Origin: an uncultured Lachnospiraceae bacterium
GTDB lineage: Bacteria; Bacillota; Clostridia; Lachnospirales; Anaerotignaceae
Reading direction: 5' to 3'
Length of the DNA stretch: 14,058 nt
Assembly (NCBI GenBank): GCA_944384285.1
Contig: CALWSX010000130.1
Span: forward strand, 1-14,058
The position numbers and the translations under genes are program-made. Position 1 is the stretch's first letter, and the number at the start of each line of letters is the position of its first letter. The notes beneath the pieces are model-generated. The model did no database searches. It had not been told where the DNA came from and saw nothing but the letters and a program-made list of their open reading frames with translations. This document shows, one piece after another, positions 13,833 to 14,058 of this stretch.

Positions 13833-13869
13833 AAATTATTAAATCATTATTAACAATATTTAATAATTT
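13833..13869. repeat. Perfect 12-base inverted repeat between cinA and the HD-domain gene
   Basis: AAATTATTAAAT (13833-13844) and ATTTAATAATTT (13858-13869) are exact inverted copies separated by 13 bases. The repeat lies 47 bases past the cinA stop and just upstream of the HD promoter -35. It could be a weak AT-only terminator for cinA or an upstream operator. Confidence 0.6.
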
Positions 13870-13916
13870 GTAGTTTTACATCAATTTTCTGCTTGTTTTT
13901 TTATATTTTGTGAAAT

Positions 13917-14058
13917 TTATTTTAAATTTAAAAGTTCAAGACGTAAAAAATCAAGAGCCAAATAAACGGCTTTTTTTCTTATTTGTTCTCTTGTTCCGGC
14001 AAGCATAAGTTTTTTTGTTTTTACATTGCCTTTAATATATAATCCTATATAAACAAGG
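13917..14058 (-). CDS. cinA: C-terminal end of CinA (competence/damage-inducible protein; NMN amidohydrolase domain), truncated by window edge
   Basis: Only the last 46 residues are present. They begin LVYIGLYIKGNVKTKKLMLA, continue with GTREQIRKKAVYLALDFLR and end at TAA (13919-13917). The VYIGL strand, the short variable turn and then the G-x-R-x-x-I-R-x-x-A helix ending in a Leu-rich tail match the C-terminus of the CinA/PncC domain. In that family VYIGLA follows the GGxxxKPVG active-site region. This domain deamidates nicotinamide mononucleotide to nicotinic acid mononucleotide, recycling NAD by-products. The catalytic part lies outside the window. Confidence is limited by the short fragment, but the reading frame is open to the edge and the pattern is distinctive. 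Confidence 0.75.
   Translation of the reverse strand, partial: LVYIGLYIKGNVKTKKLMLAGTREQIRKKAVYLALDFLRLELLNLK

Noticed and set aside
1..14058. CRISPR array, insertion sequence, phage or defence cluster
   Set aside because: No regularly spaced repeats, transposase, integrase or nuclease-like genes were seen; the genes are mostly housekeeping and their composition is uniform.

Overview
The window looks like chromosome from a low-GC, anaerobic Firmicute, most likely a member of the Clostridia. The sequence is very AT-rich, with A/T-ending codons, strong AGGAGG or AGGGGG ribosome binding sites and consensus sigma-A type promoters (17-base spacers). It carries an oxygen-independent ribonucleotide reductase (NrdD/NrdG), a rubrerythrin and a seryl-tRNA synthetase gene behind a T-box. 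No insertion sequence, phage gene, CRISPR array, tRNA or rRNA was seen. Both ends cut through genes: fumarase on the left and the CinA C-terminus on the right.

Layout. 1-671 (-) is the start of a class II fumarase. 799-3183 (-) is a metal-efflux module: a P1B-type ATPase and, upstream in its own transcription unit, a CsoR/RcnR-family repressor. Two near-identical palindromes sit on the ATPase promoter, one filling the -35/-10 spacer. 3322-7353 (+) is a four-gene operon, nrdD-nrdG-dut-plsC, from a TTGATA-17-TATAAT promoter to a strong terminator. It joins anaerobic dNTP synthesis, dUTP removal and phospholipid acylation. 7412-7797 (+) is a single-gene unit for an 85-residue TSCPD-domain protein. 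7800-8822 (-) is a lipoprotein solute-binding protein of the NMT1/SsuA type with no transporter partners nearby. 8939-9771 (+) holds a GNAT acetyltransferase and a 74-residue two-helix membrane protein. 9824-11302 (-) holds rubrerythrin and folD. 11479-13082 (-) is serS with its T-box leader and promoter. 13124-13828 (-) is an HD-domain phosphohydrolase, and 13917-14058 (-) is the end of cinA.

How it fits together. Most genes are housekeeping functions of an anaerobe, transcribed as short units separated by clear intrinsic terminators, several shared by convergent genes. Regulation can be read directly in three places: the CsoR-type boxes on the ATPase promoter, the serine-type T-box on serS, and a weaker Fur/PerR-like 7-1-7 repeat in the rubrerythrin leader. 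I found no convincing new multi-gene system. The points most worth a second look are the unusual transmembrane-8 signature of the ATPase with its double operator, the degenerate dUTPase motifs inside the nrd operon, and the stand-alone TSCPD protein just downstream of an anaerobic ribonucleotide reductase.
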